DNA from: CAYNLX01 sp964441535
GTDB lineage: Bacteria > Bacillota_I > Bacilli_A > RF39 > UBA660
Reading direction: 5' to 3'
Assembly: GCA_964441535.1 (NCBI GenBank)
Contig: CAYTXQ010000015.1
Coordinates: 1 to 16,652, forward strand
Length of the DNA stretch: 16,652 nucleotides
The notes beneath the pieces were generated by a model that searched no databases, was not told the origin of the DNA, and was given only the letters and a program-made list of their open reading frames with translations. This document shows, in pieces, positions 15,189 through 16,652 of the stretch (positions are counted from its first letter, which is position 1; every line of letters starts with the position of its first letter). The position numbers were made by a program, and so were the translations under genes.

Positions 15189-15869
15189 CTAAGAATTTAA
15201 AATTTGTTTTATTTCAGGAATCAACTCCATATTTTTTAATAGAAAACCATTTTTAATGAGTTCAACAGACTTTTCATAAGATAATCCTTTGGAATTCAAA
15301 TAAAATAATTCGATATCACTTACTCCACTGATAGCAACATTATGATTGGCCACAACATTTTCACTATCTATCATCATATTAGGAGTAATTATATGTTCAT
15401 TATTATTCAAAGTAAGAATTCTTATATCTTCTAATAGTTCATTATCTAAAGTTTTTTCTTTTACTATTCCATTAACTATTACTTTAATTAATCCATTTAA
15501 CACAGACACTCCTTTTATATTAAGTCTACTATTACTATTATTACATATAAATTCATTATTTATAATTAATTCATATTTATCTGTGGTTATAAATGAATTA
15601 TTAAAATTAATTATAGAATTATCCAAATTTTTAACATCTATTAAACATTTTCCAGAATCTAATCTACAAAATCTATTATAAGTAAGTTTACTATTTTTAT
15701 TTAAATTTATTTTTATATTTCTATTATCAATACCATCTACTATTTCATTTATAGTAACTTTTCCTTCTATATTTAGAATAACATCATTACATTTTAAATC
15801 TAAAATTATTTTCTCATCCTTTAAATTTAATGAATTATTCTTTTCTACTACTATTTTATTCTCTTTCAT
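15189..15869 (-). CDS. sufD: Short SufD-like scaffold protein
   Basis: Member of the SufB/SufD beta-helix family, which with SufC forms the cluster assembly scaffold. From the ATG it has 226 residues, about half the usual 400-450. The conserved C-terminal block is clear: PNMMID (163-168), then ENVVANH with His176, then LFYLNSKGLS (188-197) and a GFL helix. This is the SufD form (usually ASHGAT), not the SufB HEAT form with its Glu. The beta-helix before it is much reduced, with Cys27, 68, 75 and 109. Position right after sufC supports the call. The start is uncertain: ATG at 15869 (14-base overlap with sufC, GAGTGA upstream) is preferred over an in-frame GTG at 15878. It could be the only SufB/D protein of a minimal system, or a true SufD with sufB elsewhere. 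Confidence 0.82.
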   Translation of the reverse strand: MKENKIVVEKNNSLNLKDEKIILDLKCNDVILNIEGKVTINEIVDGIDNRNIKINLNKNSKLTYNRFCRLDSGKCLIDVKNLDNSIINFNNSFITTDKYELIINNEFICNNSNSRLNIKGVSVLNGLIKVIVNGIVKEKTLDNELLEDIRILTLNNNEHIITPNMMIDSENVVANHNVAISGVSDIELFYLNSKGLSYEKSVELIKNGFLLKNMELIPEIKQILNS

Positions 15870-16617
15870 TAGAATCACTCATTACTAAAGACTCGGAAAT
15901 TGTATTAAATCCAATATTTTCTATTTTCTCTGCAAGATGAATATCTCCAGATGAAACAATATGACTATCTTTTAATATATGAACATAGTTAGGTTTAATG
16001 TAATTTAGTATCTGTATATGATGTGTAATTATTAATATAGAAGGAGTAAATTCCTTATAATATTTATTTATAGAATTACATACTGTTTTTAAACTATCTA
16101 CATCTAATCCGCTATCTAATTCATCTAATATTATTAAGGAAGGGTTAAGCATCCATAAGTGAAGTAATTCATTCTTCTTTCTTTCTCCTCCACTCATTCC
16201 TTCATTTATATTGCGATGAATAAAAGATTTAGGTATTTCTAATTCATTACAAATACTTTCCATTTTTTTATTAAATTCAAAAATACTGATTCTTTCACTA
16301 GTTCTTTCATATAATGCAGTTCTTAACATTTCAGCATTAGTAACTCCCTCAATAGCTATAGGATTTTGATTAAGTAAAAATATACCCAATCTACTTCTAG
16401 AAGTAGTATCCATATTTGTTATTTCAGTATCATTAAACTTAATACTTCCATTTACTATATATTCATTACTACCTAATATAGCAGAACATATAGTACTTTT
16501 ACCTGCTCCATTAGGGCCCATAATAACATGAATCTCTCCATTTAATATATCTAAATTAAATTTATCTAATATTTTTTTATTATCAGCAGTCACTGTTAAA
16601 TCTTTAATTTGTAGCAT
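15856..16617 (-). CDS. sufC: SufC Fe-S assembly ATPase
   Basis: Soluble ABC-type ATPase that drives conformational change in the SufB/D scaffold. From the ATG it has 253 residues. Walker A GPNGAGKST (34-42), signature MSGGERKKNE (141-150), Walker B LIILDE (161-166), D-loop SGLD and switch His199 are all intact; the KKNE after the signature and ELDSGLD are typical of SufC rather than of transporters. The ATG at 16617 with GGTGA 5 bases upstream is preferred to in-frame GTG or TTG codons 9 and 12 bases earlier, because the protein then opens as the family does (MLQIKDL). It is first in the operon, close behind an extended -10, and overlaps the next gene. Confidence 0.96.
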   Translation of the reverse strand: MLQIKDLTVTADNKKILDKFNLDILNGEIHVIMGPNGAGKSTICSAILGSNEYIVNGSIKFNDTEITNMDTTSRSRLGIFLLNQNPIAIEGVTNAEMLRTALYERTSERISIFEFNKKMESICNELEIPKSFIHRNINEGMSGGERKKNELLHLWMLNPSLIILDELDSGLDVDSLKTVCNSINKYYKEFTPSILIITHHIQILNYIKPNYVHILKDSHIVSSGDIHLAEKIENIGFNTISESLVMSDSNERE

Positions 16618-16633
16618 AAAATTCACCAAAAAA

Positions 16634-16642
16634 ATTATAACA
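16634..16642 (-). promoter_or_regulatory. Extended -10 promoter of the SUF operon
   Basis: TGTTATAAT on the minus strand, 16 bases before the preferred sufC ATG. The -35 box would lie beyond the window edge. It implies that sufC is the first gene and that the leader is very short. Confidence 0.65.
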
Positions 16643-16652
16643 TATATTGAAA

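Noticed and set aside
16618..16629. Upstream in-frame TTG and GTG starts for sufC
   Set aside because: The ATG at 16617 has the GGTGA ribosome site at normal spacing and gives the usual family N-terminus; the earlier codons overlap that site.
1..16652. CRISPR arrays, insertion sequences, phage genes, toxin-antitoxin pairs, tRNA or rRNA genes
   Set aside because: Looked for on both strands; no repeat-spacer pattern, transposase, integrase or cloverleaf was seen.

Overview
The window is a compact, very AT-rich stretch of bacterial chromosome in which every supported gene lies on the minus strand. The base composition, AGGAGG-type ribosome binding sites, three T-box leaders, a SufCDSU-type iron-sulfur cluster and TGA used as a stop (in the 74-codon gene at 1752-1976) all point to Bacillota. 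A low-GC, probably uncultured, Bacilli/Mollicutes-related lineage that keeps the standard genetic code is my best guess. A complete undecaprenyl-diphosphatase gene implies a peptidoglycan wall, so this is not a wall-less mycoplasma. The lineage call is an inference, not a match.

Layout in the direction of transcription (right to left). (1) A SUF iron-sulfur operon at 16642-13541: own promoter, sufC, a very short sufD-like gene, sufS and sufU, all overlapping or nearly touching. No sufB lies next to it. (2) serS behind a Ser-type T-box leader (13551-12015), ending in a strong hairpin terminator. (3) A tRNA/rRNA-modification and envelope unit: promoter, miaB, an RlmCD-type methyltransferase overlapping it, a 257-base stretch without a clear gene, uppP, and an ASCH-domain gene ending in an AT-rich terminator. 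(4) A single ABC exporter-type gene with its own promoter and a degenerate ATPase domain (7769-6102). (5) ileS behind an Ile-type T-box (6098-2719). (6) A Thr-type T-box operon: dUTPase-like gene, a 74-codon coiled-coil gene, and thrS, which runs off the left edge (2717-1).

Common themes are translation and its upkeep. There are three aminoacyl-tRNA synthetases (Ile, Thr, Ser), each under a T-box whose specifier codon I can read (AUC, ACU, UCU). There are also two RNA-modifying Fe-S enzymes, MiaB and RlmCD, which would depend on clusters such as those the SUF system assembles. All three T-box promoters sit against, or overlap, the end of the upstream gene, with no separate terminator between. 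Every promoter I could place has a TGn extended -10 element.

The points most worth a second look are the GXHH form of the IleRS signature motif, which is associated with strong mupirocin resistance; a dUTPase homologue changed at several catalytic positions and placed under threonine T-box control; a SUF operon with a half-length SufD and no neighbouring SufB; near-identical Thr and Ser T-boxes that differ by covariation and specifier; and an ABC transporter whose ATPase motifs are eroded although its frame is intact. I see no CRISPR array, insertion sequence, phage gene, tRNA or rRNA. I do not see an obviously new multi-gene system.
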